From Methanosarcina sp. MSH10X1 (GTDB lineage Archaea; Halobacteriota; Methanosarcinia; Methanosarcinales; Methanosarcinaceae): a stretch of 64,000 nt of DNA. The stretch covers positions 124,001 through 188,000 of the forward strand of contig NZ_SCHL01000006.1 of assembly GCF_004099695.1 (NCBI RefSeq), given 5' to 3'. Position numbers and translations under genes: made by a program. The notes beneath the pieces were generated by a model. It saw only the letters and a program-made list of their open reading frames with translations, ran no database searches and was not told where the DNA came from. Below are positions 27,311 through 35,093 of this stretch, in pieces; position 1 is the stretch's first letter; the number at the start of each line of letters is the position of its first letter.

Positions 27311-27535
27311 TTTTATATCGCCTTTTATATTACCGATGTTCTACGCTATCTATACCATGCCGTCCGTAATCTGTTATGCTGCGTATTCCATTTCTTAGAA
27401 TCAAGGGTTTACCAGTTCGGAACATAACATCCGCTCAGAGGCAGGCACAAATTCAAGAACAAATAATGAATTCAGCATATACATTATTTGCGCTATAGAG
27501 GGAAAAATATAAATGTTCCGGGAGCTTTCCGGAAC

Positions 27536-29458
27536 TCAAACCTCCGGCATCCCGATGCCCACGAAAACAAGCTTTGTCTCTACGGGTATTGCCCCTGCTT
27601 CACTCAAAGCGATATCTTTTTTGCTGACCTCGATCTGGACCTGTCCTTTATCGAGCCCGGCTTCGGTCATGTATTCCATGACAAGCCTTCTCCCGAGAGC
27701 ATTGGCATGCTCCAGAGCCTCGGGATAGCTTCCGAAGGTTTCCCTGCCCCTGGGAGAGAATAAAAGAACCAATCTTTTCTTATCTTTTGAGTAGGTGCTC
27801 TTGATCAGGATTTCAAGCCTTTTTATACCCTTTCCCACAACGGCTCCGACGGCATTTCCTACTTCGGCGTATTCAGGGACTATTATATCAGCATCGAGAA
27901 TCTGCTTCAACTCGTTGATATATGCTACCACAGGTCCTCCTATCAGCACGACAGGAATTTTCATTCTGAATTGCGTAAACCTGTCGGACAGGAGGATTTT
28001 TTCGATTTCCCTGGGGGGCACGTCCTTCAGGATAAAGGATACCAGGCTTAAAGCCATATTCCGCGCAAAATCCTGTTTTATCTGTTTGCAGAGCTCGATA
28101 TAGTCGGTCTGGGTATAGCGTTCCAGAAGTTTTGCCCCCACTTTTGAGGCTTCTTCATCCCATTCGGTATATTCCCCGAGCACGTGGAGGGCATCGGTAG
28201 GAGTGAAGCCGATTGCCTGGATGAGGCGCCTCCTTATGAGCGAATCAAGTAGAGCAGGAGAAAGCGTTTTCTGGGTTTCCCAGAAGATATCGTTAAGCGA
28301 TGCAGGGAAATCTCCTATTCTGTCAAAGAGTTTTTTTTCAAGCTTTCCAAGATCTGAAGGTTCGACCCCTGTCCTTACAAAGAACTTGGTAGGCTGCACG
28401 TTTTCTTCAAGGTGCATAGTCCCCGGGATTCTCCCTTTTTTCAGAGCTTCAAGAAAACCAGGATATTTGACAGCTGCAACGCAGAGCGGGATAACTCGCT
28501 TTGGGCCGAGATTTATTTTCATGTTCCTGACCCAGACATGGCTGTCTCCTCCCATTGCCGAGGTTTCCATCCGGATGGCTCTAACCTTTGTCTGCCAGCC
28601 TCCGACTACAGCCCCGTCAGCACAGAGTTCCGGAAGCCCGTTTTCGAACATCGAAACGTCGGTACTTGTCCCGCCTACGTCAATAACCGCACAGGTCTCG
28701 AGCCCTGAGAGGTGAGATGCCCCTACAAGGCTTGCTGCAGGACCCGAAAAGATAGATTCGATCGGTTTTTCCAGAGCCTCGTTAATGCCCACGACCGAAC
28801 CGTCGCATTTGAGCATGAGCAGCCTCGAATTCATTCCTCGCCTGGAGATTTCTTCCCTGATTGAGCGGATGAACTGGTTTGCGATAGGAATAAGCTGGGC
28901 GTTCAGGTAGGCTGTAATTCCTCTCTCATAGGCTCCAAGGTCAAGGGAGAGTTCATGCCCGCAAACCACAGGCATTCCCGTAAGTTCCTGTATGCGGGCT
29001 TTGACTGCCAGCTCATGGACAGGATTTCGAACACTGAAGTATGAAGAAACTGCAAAAGCCGAAACTTTATCCTTCACCTTACGGACAAAAGCTTCTACAG
29101 CTTCCAGGTCAAGAGAAACAAGTTCAGCTCCATGGTGGTCGTGCCCTCCTTTTACAATAGTATGAAATTCAACATGCGTTTTTTCCGGGACTTCATAGTC
29201 TCCTACAAGGATCAAGCCTACAGGATAGCCATTTTTCTCAAGGATCGTGTTTGTTGCAAGCGTTGTTGAGACTGAAACCATTTTTACGTCTTTTAAATAT
29301 TTTCCATCCAGCCCGTCTATGGAGCTTTCTATTCCTGCAAGCAGGTCGGGGTAGGTGGTGAGCGCCTTGCTGGAATCCATCACTTTGCCATCGGAATCCC
29401 GGATGATGATCGAATCCGTATAGGTGCCTCCTGCGTCAATGCCCATGCTGTACTGCGT
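27536..29458 (-). CDS. Hydantoinase/oxoprolinase family protein, HyuA-like (copy 2), ACG start
   Basis: About 640 residues, paralogue of the next gene downstream: GIDAGGTYTDSIIIRD, VSTTLATNTILEKNG, VIDVGGTSTDVSMF and the same domain order, but it lacks the extra C-terminal acidic tail. The first ATG (29446) is GIDAGG minus one residue, too short for the first strand. The frame extends to ACG-CAG-TAC-AGC before that ATG, aligning with AYDL of the paralogue, and AGGAGG sits 7 bases ahead of the ACG (29458). TAG precedes the ACG in frame. Possibly in one transcript with copy 1, 225 bases downstream. Confidence 0.88.
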   Translation of the reverse strand, partial: TQYSMGIDAGGTYTDSIIIRDSDGKVMDSSKALTTYPDLLAGIESSIDGLDGKYLKDVKMVSVSTTLATNTILEKNGYPVGLILVGDYEVPEKTHVEFHTIVKGGHDHHGAELVSLDLEAVEAFVRKVKDKVSAFAVSSYFSVRNPVHELAVKARIQELTGMPVVCGHELSLDLGAYERGITAYLNAQLIPIANQFIRSIREEISRRGMNSRLLMLKCDGSVVGINEALEKPIESIFSGPAASLVGASHLSGLETCAVIDVGGTSTDVSMFENGLPELCADGAVVGGWQTKVRAIRMETSAMGGDSHVWVRNMKINLGPKRVIPLCVAAVKYPGFLEALKKGRIPGTMHLEENVQPTKFFVRTGVEPSDLGKLEKKLFDRIGDFPASLNDIFWETQKTLSPALLDSLIRRRLIQAIGFTPTDALHVLGEYTEWDEEASKVGAKLLERYTQTDYIELCKQIKQDFARNMALSLVSFILKDVPPREIEKILLSDRFTQFRMKIPVVLIGGPVVAYINELKQILDADIIVPEYAEVGNAVGAVVGKGIKRLEILIKSTYSKDKKRLVLLFSPRGRETFGSYPEALEHANALGRRLVMEYMTEAGLDKGQVQIEVSKKDIALSEAGAIPVETKLVFVGIGMPEV

Positions 29459-29921
29459 CTAAATGCCTCCTGTTCATCTTCTAGAGTTTTCGTAGTTGGG
29501 GTTCTCTAAAACTGGGGTTCATGAGGTAGCTCATGAGATTAAAATTGCCGGGGATATATTATATTTAAAAATATATAATAGTTGGCGGGAAATGTATTGG
29601 CTGGCTCCAAAAAAAGAGGTTTGACAGACAATTTATTCTATTATAAGATATTTTTTATTATATAACATAGAATGAAATATATTATGCATAATATAACTCG
29701 TGCAATAATATTATGCATTATATTACTGCAATTATATTATGCATATAACTACTGCAATTATATTATGCATATAACTACTGCAATTATATTATGCATATAA
29801 CTACTGCAATTATATTATGCACATAACTACTGCAATTTTCGGTTAATACGGAAATTTCCGATTATATGATTTTATATACGTATTCAGTAACAGATTCTTC
29901 TTAAATGATGGGGGGTCAAAT
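29459..29921. other. Divergent intergenic region with TATA-rich stretches and a tandem array
   Basis: It carries the promoter side of the HyuA pair and of the subtilase. It is very AT-rich (ATATATAAT runs near 29560-29580 and 29640-29680) and is dominated by the 26-nt array at 29690-29836. GGGGGGT at 29910-29916 lies 5 bases ahead of the ACG proposed as subtilase start. Confidence 0.6.
29690..29836. repeat. 26-nt tandem repeat array upstream of subtilase
   Basis: About five copies built on ATTATGCATATAACTACTGC followed by AATTAT; the first copies are degenerate (TGCAATAATATTATGCATTA), the central ones identical. Each unit contains the palindrome ATGCAT. The array ends about 85 bases before the subtilase start. 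Confidence 0.9.
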
Positions 29922-31421
29922 ACGTCTAGAAAGAAATCTGAGTTTCCTGTAGAGCCTGCTGTCCGTAAGGATGGAACAAAAGAAGGCGAAGTTGTTAGTT
30001 TTGAAGCGTTAATCCGCAGTAAAACGGATATTTCCATGTTTGAGCCCGGCCAATTTTTGACGCCGGAAAATATTGAGGAATTTATTCCTGAAGGCGGAGC
30101 AACCCAGAAAGCCGCCAAAATCTTTCAGGATATGGGCTTCAGAATTATCCATGTCGGGGTGTTCAGCGTCAGTGGGGAAGCTACCAGGGATCTTTGGGAG
30201 AGCACGTTCAATACCGAAGTTAAGAAAGTTACAGTTCCGGCAGATAATATTCATCCTGAGCGGGGAAAAAGAGTCTTCCTTTCTAACGTTGCCGGGGCTC
30301 CTTTTGAGATCCCTGCGGAAGTATCCGATCTGGTTGAAAGAGCTTACCCGCAAAAACCTCCGGTTTTTTTCGGATCTCCCCTTCCTCCTATCGTATCTTA
30401 CCATTGCCTGAATGTTCCCGGTGACATATCTATGCTGCTTCGGGCTGGAAGGGTCAACCAGGAAGGAATTACCGGTAAAGGTGTTCTGGTAGCAATGCCG
30501 GATACTGGTTTTTACGCTCACAAGTTTTACGAATGGAGGGGGTATAATTACAACAGGACCATAGCTGAAGATGCCGTAGATGTGGATGTTGATAATAACG
30601 GGCATGGGACTGCAGAGGCTGCTAATATATTTTCATCGGCTCCGGGCATTGATTTTGTAGGCATAAAGATGGGACTTAATCCAACGCTTGGCTTCAAAAA
30701 GGCAATGGATCTCAGTCCAGCAGTTATTAGCTGTAGCTGGGGATGGGATATCAGGGAACGGTCTCTACCAAACTGGCTGAAGCCGCTCGAAGCCGCAATA
30801 ATTTACGCAGTAAGGAAACTGGGAATAACCGTCGTGTTCTCGGCAGGGAACGGGCATTACGGGTTCCCAGGTCAGATGCCTGAAGTTATATCTGCCGGTG
30901 GTGTTTATGTTAGCAGGAAGCTTGCGGGAGACGATTTTGAGTTTAAAGCATCCGACTACGCTTCAAGTTTCACCAGCCCTATTTATCCTGGCAGAAGGGT
31001 ACCGGATGTATGCGGCCTTGTAGGTATGAAGCCAAATGCCATTTACATAATGCTGCCTGTCCAGCCGGGATGCTCAATTGACAGGGAGCTGGCAGCGGGA
31101 GGTGCTCACCCGAACGGTGATATGACAGAATCTGAGGACGGATGGGCGGCAATAAGCGGAACCAGTGCGGCAGCTCCGCAAATTGCGGGCGTGTGTGCTC
31201 TCTTAAAGCAGGTACAGCCGTCTTTATCGCCTGAATTGATAAAACAGATCCTGATCGCATCGGCAAGGGATGTCAGGGAGGGTGAAAGTTCTATGGGCGA
31301 TACTGCAGGTAAAGGGTTTGACAGTGCTACCGGAGCAGGGCTTGTAGATGCCTACAGTGCATGCAAACTTGCCCGGTCAATCATGGTAAGACCAAGGTTT
31401 ACGGTTCCTCCGCCAATGTAA
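29922..31421 (+). CDS. Subtilisin-like serine protease (S8) with N-terminal propeptide
   Basis: About 499 residues if started at ACG 29922 (SRKKSEFPVEPAV...). The catalytic triad is visible: D194 in AMPDTGFYAH, H228 in NGHGTAEAA, S415 in GTSAAAPQIAG; the oxyanion Asn lies in FSAGNGHYG. Residues ~45-145 form a propeptide-like domain (ATQKAAKIFQDMGFRIIHVG ... PQKPPVFFGSP). No signal peptide is evident, so it may be intracellular or exported by another route. The first ATG in frame (30036) would cut 38 residues of clearly coding sequence. It ends on a hairpin and converges with a small gene encoding a propeptide-like protein. Confidence 0.92.
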   Translation, partial: TSRKKSEFPVEPAVRKDGTKEGEVVSFEALIRSKTDISMFEPGQFLTPENIEEFIPEGGATQKAAKIFQDMGFRIIHVGVFSVSGEATRDLWESTFNTEVKKVTVPADNIHPERGKRVFLSNVAGAPFEIPAEVSDLVERAYPQKPPVFFGSPLPPIVSYHCLNVPGDISMLLRAGRVNQEGITGKGVLVAMPDTGFYAHKFYEWRGYNYNRTIAEDAVDVDVDNNGHGTAEAANIFSSAPGIDFVGIKMGLNPTLGFKKAMDLSPAVISCSWGWDIRERSLPNWLKPLEAAIIYAVRKLGITVVFSAGNGHYGFPGQMPEVISAGGVYVSRKLAGDDFEFKASDYASSFTSPIYPGRRVPDVCGLVGMKPNAIYIMLPVQPGCSIDRELAAGGAHPNGDMTESEDGWAAISGTSAAAPQIAGVCALLKQVQPSLSPELIKQILIASARDVREGESSMGDTAGKGFDSATGAGLVDAYSACKLARSIMVRPRFTVPPPM

Positions 31422-31438
31422 GTAAAAAAGCTACTTAC
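31419..31438 (+). terminator. Hairpin overlapping the subtilase stop codon
   Basis: Perfect 7-bp arms GTAAGTA (31419-31425) and TACTTAC (31432-31438) with a 6-base loop; the TAA stop lies in the first arm. It sits in the 48-base gap between the convergent genes and may terminate one or both. Confidence 0.5.
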
Positions 31439-31469
31439 CCGGGGGTTAAAACGAGTTTTTGAGCCGATA

Positions 31470-31763
31470 TTAGAAGTATTCGGGCGGTTCGGGGAAGAAA
31501 ATTTCTTTAATAAAGAGTTTAAATTCCTCAGGAATTAAGGGTTGTGTGACAGGTCTGTAATACTCTACCATTGAGTCAGTGAGACCTGGAAGCACGGACT
31601 TGGAGGTTTTTTCCAGCTTCATATTAAAAAAATCTTCAAATTTTTCCGGAGAGCCTTTAATTGTGATTGTTTCACCAATTGAGAGAATATCAAATCCCTG
31701 CTCTTGTAGTTTCAAAGCAACAACATTTTTATTTTTAACAGGAATTACGTCGGCTGTTAGCAT
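31470..31763 (-). CDS. Free-standing propeptide-like protein beside the subtilase
   Basis: 97 residues. The segment VVALKLQEQGFDILSIGETI / TIKGSPEKFEDFFNMKLEK aligns by eye with the subtilase propeptide AAKIFQDMGFRIIHVGVFSV / SGEATRDLWESTFNTEVKK. Its tail PLIPEEFKLFIKEIFFPEPPEYF matches PFEIPAEVSDLVERAYPQKPPVFF of the protease. This is a ferredoxin-like beta-alpha-beta propeptide fold without a protease. By analogy with I9-type propeptides, it could inhibit or help fold the neighbouring enzyme (inference). A TATA box lies about 24 bases before the ATG, so the mRNA is probably leaderless. The genes converge. Confidence 0.75.
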   Translation of the reverse strand: MLTADVIPVKNKNVVALKLQEQGFDILSIGETITIKGSPEKFEDFFNMKLEKTSKSVLPGLTDSMVEYYRPVTQPLIPEEFKLFIKEIFFPEPPEYF

Positions 31764-31776
31764 ATAATTTATTCAG

Positions 31777-31796
31777 AGTCCAATATATATAGGACT
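31777..31796 (-). promoter_or_regulatory. TATA box flanked by an inverted repeat, leaderless promoter
   Basis: On the minus strand AGTCC-TATATATATT-GGACT: 5-bp inverted arms enclosing the TATA element, centred about 24 bases before the ATG at 31763. Occupancy of the inverted repeat would block TBP access, a plausible operator. Confidence 0.55.
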
Positions 31797-31987
31797 TGCG
31801 AACTTAAGCCGTTGCAAATATATAAAAACTTATCACGATTTTTAGCCTGCTACTTTCTGAGCTTATATTAAAAACCCGAAATTTATATAAACGAGTATAT
31901 TAAAAACTCACCTTTAAAAGCTGGTCCCAAAATACTACCAGAGCTTTAAAGGGCTTGAGTCGAGAGCTTTAAAAGTTTTGAATTTGC

Positions 31988-32066
31988 CGGGTTAATCCGG
32001 GGAATTGGACGAGCTAATCCGGGAATTAATTCAGCCAGCTGGAAATTGGCTGGGTTAGTCCGGGAA
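31988..32066 (+). promoter_or_regulatory. Three direct repeats ahead of the second toxin/antitoxin pair
   Basis: GGGTTAATCCGGGGAATT, GAGCTAATCCGGGAATTA and GGGTTAGTCCGGGAAATG occur in series at about 31989, 32011 and 32052. Evenly oriented repeats just before an antitoxin gene are typical operator sites for antitoxin autoregulation (inference). Confidence 0.45.
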
Positions 32067-32294
32067 ATGGTTAGACGGACGTATGAATTGAGCGAGTTGA
32101 TGAGTATGATACTTGAAGAAGTATTCAACCAGCTGAAAGAGCTTGAAAAGAAATTCAATGAGGTAAAATATCCTCCTGAAACTGCTTTTCAGCCATCCTT
32201 TTCCTCTAAAATCCGGAAAGCGGAAAAGGACAGTTTACTCCACCGTCTGCCTGCCCTGGAGCTTGATGAACTTCTGGAAAAGGTAGAGGAATGA
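32067..32294 (+). CDS. Antitoxin-like small protein
   Basis: About 75 residues (MVRRTYELSELMSMILEEVF NQLKELEKKFNEVKYPPETA): a helical N-terminal part then a proline-containing linker and an amphipathic C-terminal helix (KAEKDSLLHRLPALELDELLEKVEE). It is adjacent to a RelE/ParE toxin with an ATGA overlap, the usual antitoxin-first order. The DNA-binding family is not clear to me. TTG 32046 and ATG 32100 are alternative starts; no clean ribosome binding site decides among them. Confidence 0.65.
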   Translation: MVRRTYELSELMSMILEEVFNQLKELEKKFNEVKYPPETAFQPSFSSKIRKAEKDSLLHRLPALELDELLEKVEE

Positions 32295-32572
32295 CATACA
32301 AAGTAGCGCTTCACCCCTCAGTCCGCAGAAACCTTAAAAAATTGTATCGGCTTGACAGGCCAGGCTACAATTATGTGAAAGACCGCCTCCGCCTTCTTGC
32401 TTACATGCCGGAAATGGGCGTTCCCCTCAAAACCGGATTTGAAGGAAAATGGAGAATTCATATCGGTCCCTTCGTGCTGGTCTATACTTTCGACAAAGCC
32501 ACTAACGTCATTACCCTTCTGGTTTTTGAACATTATACAGAGGCATATGACATATATACCGCATATGCGTGA
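32291..32572 (+). CDS. RelE/ParE-type toxin (second pair)
   Basis: 93 residues: MTYKVALHPSVRRNLKKL..LDRPGYNYVKDRLRLLAYMPEMG, VPLKTGFEGKWRIHIGPFVL and VYTFDKATNVITLLVFEHYTEAYD. The order of helix-helix-four-strand sheet with a central RIH(I)GPFVLVY strand and a closing HYTEAY motif is that of RelE/ParE toxins acting on translating mRNA or on gyrase. Its ATG overlaps the upstream stop by four bases (ATGA), so translation is coupled. It is unrelated by simple eye comparison to the pair at 1.3-1.8 kb beyond the family fold. Confidence 0.85.
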   Translation: MTYKVALHPSVRRNLKKLYRLDRPGYNYVKDRLRLLAYMPEMGVPLKTGFEGKWRIHIGPFVLVYTFDKATNVITLLVFEHYTEAYDIYTAYA

Positions 32573-32589
32573 GGTCAACAAAACCCCGC

Positions 32590-32945
32590 AAGCCTTTTCA
32601 AGAAATAGCTTGACCGCAAGCCTTTTCAAAAAAGGCTTGAGCGAAAACTTTTTCAAAAAATCCTTGACCGCAAGCCTTTTCAAAAAATCCTTGACCGCAA
32701 GCCTTTTCAAAAAAGGCTTGAGCGAAAACTTTTTCAAAAAAAGTTTGATCAAAAACCATGCTTTATCTAAGCCGATGTAACCGGAGCGTGATAAACCGGC
32801 GCAACGGTTTCAACACAAGCCTTTTCAAAAAAGGCTTGAGCGAAAACCTTTTGAGAAAAGGTTTTATCGAAAACTCTGATGTATCTGAACCGGTGTAACC
32901 GGAGCGTGATCGACCGGCGCAACGGTCGAGGCACAACGGTTTGTT
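32590..32945. repeat. Hairpin-forming repeat cluster
   Basis: About eight copies of a 30-nt module alternating AAGCCTTTTCAAAAAAGGCTT (a self-complementary hairpin of 9-bp stem), AAAACTTTTTCAAAAAA and TCCTTGACCGC, followed by two copies (near 32765 and 32885) of a longer block containing GTAACCGGAGCGTGAT and CCGGCGCAACGGT. It fills the space between the toxin and the metallopeptidase gene; open frames through it are repeat artefacts. Confidence 0.85.
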
Positions 32946-33020
32946 GAGAGAAAAGGGAAAGGTTAAGGTAAAGCCGGATGTAAGATCAGTCAGGGATCAG
33001 GATTTTAAGAGGTAACCGGA

Positions 33021-33758
33021 ATGAAGAAAAACGATAGCATCAAGGCATGTGGTCGGACTATAAGTTACGAGATCGTTTATAGTGAGAACAGAAAGAGGGC
33101 AGCTATATTAGTCCGCCCGGATCTGAGAGTTGAATTCCGGGCACCTCAGGCGCTGGGTACGGATGCAATCCGGAAAATGGTTCAAGGGAAGGCGCAGTGG
33201 ATAGTCAGGAAACTTGAACTGTTTGAGGCAAACAGGCAGCCTGAGCAGGAAAAGCAATATTTGGATGGCGAAAGCTATCTTTACCTGGGCACGGAGTATC
33301 CTTTGAGAATAGTATTCGCGGATAATGCAAAAAGACCTCTCGCTTATTTCAGGGATTCCGGACTCACGGTTGAGATTCCGGAGGGTAGTCCAGCAGATAG
33401 AGTTCCCTTTCTGGCGAAAGAAGCGATCTGGAATTTCTATAGCAAGCGTGCCGAAGAGGAAGTCGAGAAAATTCTGGCGAGTTATTCGAAAAAGCTCGGG
33501 GTTGTTCCTCCGGCTTTTAAAGTGAAGCACCAGAAGCGGCGATGGGGCAGCTGTTCTGCAGGCAATATCCTGAGGATAAATTTCCAGCTCCTGATGGCTC
33601 CGCCCGAGCAGCTTGAATATGTGGTAGTACATGAACTCTGCCACGTAAAAGAGAAAAATCATTCTGCCCGTTTCTGGAAACTGGTCAGGGAACTCATGCC
33701 TGATTATAAGGAATACAGGAATAGCCTGAAAAAAGACGGCTGGAAATATGTGCTTTGA
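33021..33758 (+). CDS. YgjP-like zinc metallopeptidase (DUF45)
   Basis: 245 residues. The N-terminal beta-rich region (ISYEIVYSENRKRAAILVRPD) precedes a zincin domain with KRRWGSCSAGNILRINFQLL and VVHELCHVKEKNHSARFWKLV: HELCH (H204, E205, H208) plus the downstream His. This is the SprT/YgjP family of M48-like metallopeptidases, a group found beside restriction or replication loci in bacteria, with unsettled substrate. GAGGT 7 bases ahead of ATG supports the start. It stands alone in the window. Confidence 0.9.
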   Translation: MKKNDSIKACGRTISYEIVYSENRKRAAILVRPDLRVEFRAPQALGTDAIRKMVQGKAQWIVRKLELFEANRQPEQEKQYLDGESYLYLGTEYPLRIVFADNAKRPLAYFRDSGLTVEIPEGSPADRVPFLAKEAIWNFYSKRAEEEVEKILASYSKKLGVVPPAFKVKHQKRRWGSCSAGNILRINFQLLMAPPEQLEYVVVHELCHVKEKNHSARFWKLVRELMPDYKEYRNSLKKDGWKYVL

Positions 33759-34244
33759 AGCCAGAGGATCAGGATTAACTTTTGAGAATGCTGTGCTTTA
33801 AAAACATTTTATGGTTCTGTATCTTAAAAGGCCTATGAGTTCATACATTATAAGCATTTTAAAGGGATGGCACATGAAAATATTTTGATGTAGATGGCTT
33901 TATAAAAATATTATAGGCATCGGTCGAATATTTTATTAAGTTTTACAGATAGCAGTATAAAATTTATTAATCTACCAGGATATTAAGATACGGTATACTT
34001 TCAGATACCTTCATGTTATATACTCAAAAGGTGATGATAGATAAGGATGTCTGAGAAGGCACGCTTCAAAACAAATAGAGAGTTTTGACAGACCCTCTGA
34101 TTTCGTCCTTTTACAGATGACCATTCTCTATACACACCACCTTTTATTTTTTATTTTTTTATTTTGTCCTGAGAGATTAAAGTTTAAAGAATATTTAGTT
34201 CTGTTGAATTCGTTTTTATAAATTAATTCTGTTTATCTTCCAGG
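33759..34244. other. Intergenic region with long-range inverted repeats
   Basis: No gene. It contains the candidate structured RNA at 34026-34165 and T-rich runs at 34144-34168. Confidence 0.5.
34026..34165 (+). ncRNA. Possible structured RNA with nested inverted repeats and T-run
   Basis: Outer arms AAAAGGTG (34026-34033) and CACCTTTT (34138-34145); inner arms ATAGAGA (near 34075) and TCTCTAT (near 34126); followed by TTTTATTTTTTATTTTTTTA, a terminator-like T-run. A TATA-like TTATATA lies just ahead of the outer arm, too close for a full-length transcript, so the 5' end is uncertain. Confidence 0.3.
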
Positions 34245-34771
34245 TCATCTGTATAATCCTTTCTGAACTAACCCTTTCTGAACTAACTCTTTCTCAGATA
34301 ATATAGAGCAACGGGCAGGGACAATCACCCCGATTAATCCCCCGATTAATCCTCCGATTCCTCCAATCAGGCGGTTGTAATCCGGATAAAGTATTGTCCA
34401 GACCCCATATGCCTGTGCATTGAAAACTCCGAGCATATATGAAGCTAGAAGAATGCTTTTATGTTCCAGGGGAAGGGCTGCTATATAAATTCACGGCAGG
34501 GTGATAAGAGTAACAAAATAATACCCCCTGCGAGCCTGTCAGGATAGCCTCCAATATCGATTGGAAACACGAAAAGCAGGTGCCAGAGTCTCCAGATTAG
34601 TCCTGAATAAGGGCTTTTTCCCTCCCGAGGAGCAACAGCCTGGGGAGCAGGTAGCCCCTCCAGCCAGATTCCTTGCCGAAAACCGGGATTGAGTTTATTC
34701 CTTACAATGGAAACCGAAATCCCGGGAAAGAAGATAATTGTGAGCAGAAAAAGGCTGTAATAACCCGTCAT
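34245..34771 (-). pseudogene. Frameshifted membrane protein, unrecognised family
   Basis: On the minus strand ATG 34771 opens MTGYYSLFLLTIIFFPGISV and continues to LLLLSPCREFI, then TAG (34481-34483). Reading from two bases further on resumes AALPLEHKSILLASYMLGVF NAQAYGVWTILYPDY and a Gly-rich helix (IGGIGGLIGGLIGVIV) to 34245. The join is natural (REFI-AALPLEHK), so one indel near 34480 has split the gene. At least four membrane helices; no family recognised. It overlaps the preceding small ORF by ATGA. Confidence 0.65.
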
Positions 34772-34884
34772 TCTCCCTCAAGATTAATCTGCAAGCTTCG
34801 AATACCCAGGGACACGGCAACCGTGGGTATGAAAGCAAAAGCATAGAACCGGAAAATGCCTTTGAGGTCAATTCCGCTACTCAT
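34768..34884 (-). CDS. 38-residue peptide, possible N-terminal partner
   Basis: ATG at 34884 gives MSSGIDLKGIFRFYAFAFIP then TVAVSLGIRSLQINLEGE. It has one membrane-helix-like segment; the stop overlaps the next ATG (ATGA), and GAGGGAG near its 3' end is the binding site for the next gene. It may be a genuine small protein or the front end of the broken membrane gene after another frameshift. Confidence 0.4.
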   Translation of the reverse strand: MSSGIDLKGIFRFYAFAFIPTVAVSLGIRSLQINLEGE

Positions 34885-35093
34885 CTTTTCCCCCAGAAAA
34901 CTATATTTCGTGTTATATTCGGAGCGCGCGGCATAATTAAATCAGAATTATCTCTTAATTTCAAAAAATGCCATTAAATTAAAACCCTGCAAAATAAATT
35001 GGAACAGTAAGCTTTAATTTAGGGGGGGTTGTATTATTAATAGCCATTATAAAGCAACTAACTCTAAAAGCATCCTGGAATGGGGTATTTTTG

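Noticed and set aside
29690-29836. Possible CRISPR array
   Set aside because: The copies follow one another without unique spacers; a plain tandem repeat. The same holds for the arrays near 13.9, 38.3 and 39.8 kb.
32318-32752. 144-codon minus-strand frame with KKFSLKPFLKRLAVKDF repeats
   Set aside because: Created by the hairpin repeat cluster and the antisense of the toxin gene.
34481-34483. TAG as a pyrrolysine codon in the small membrane gene
   Set aside because: Downstream sequence in the same frame hits another stop after 11 codons; the natural continuation is in a different frame.
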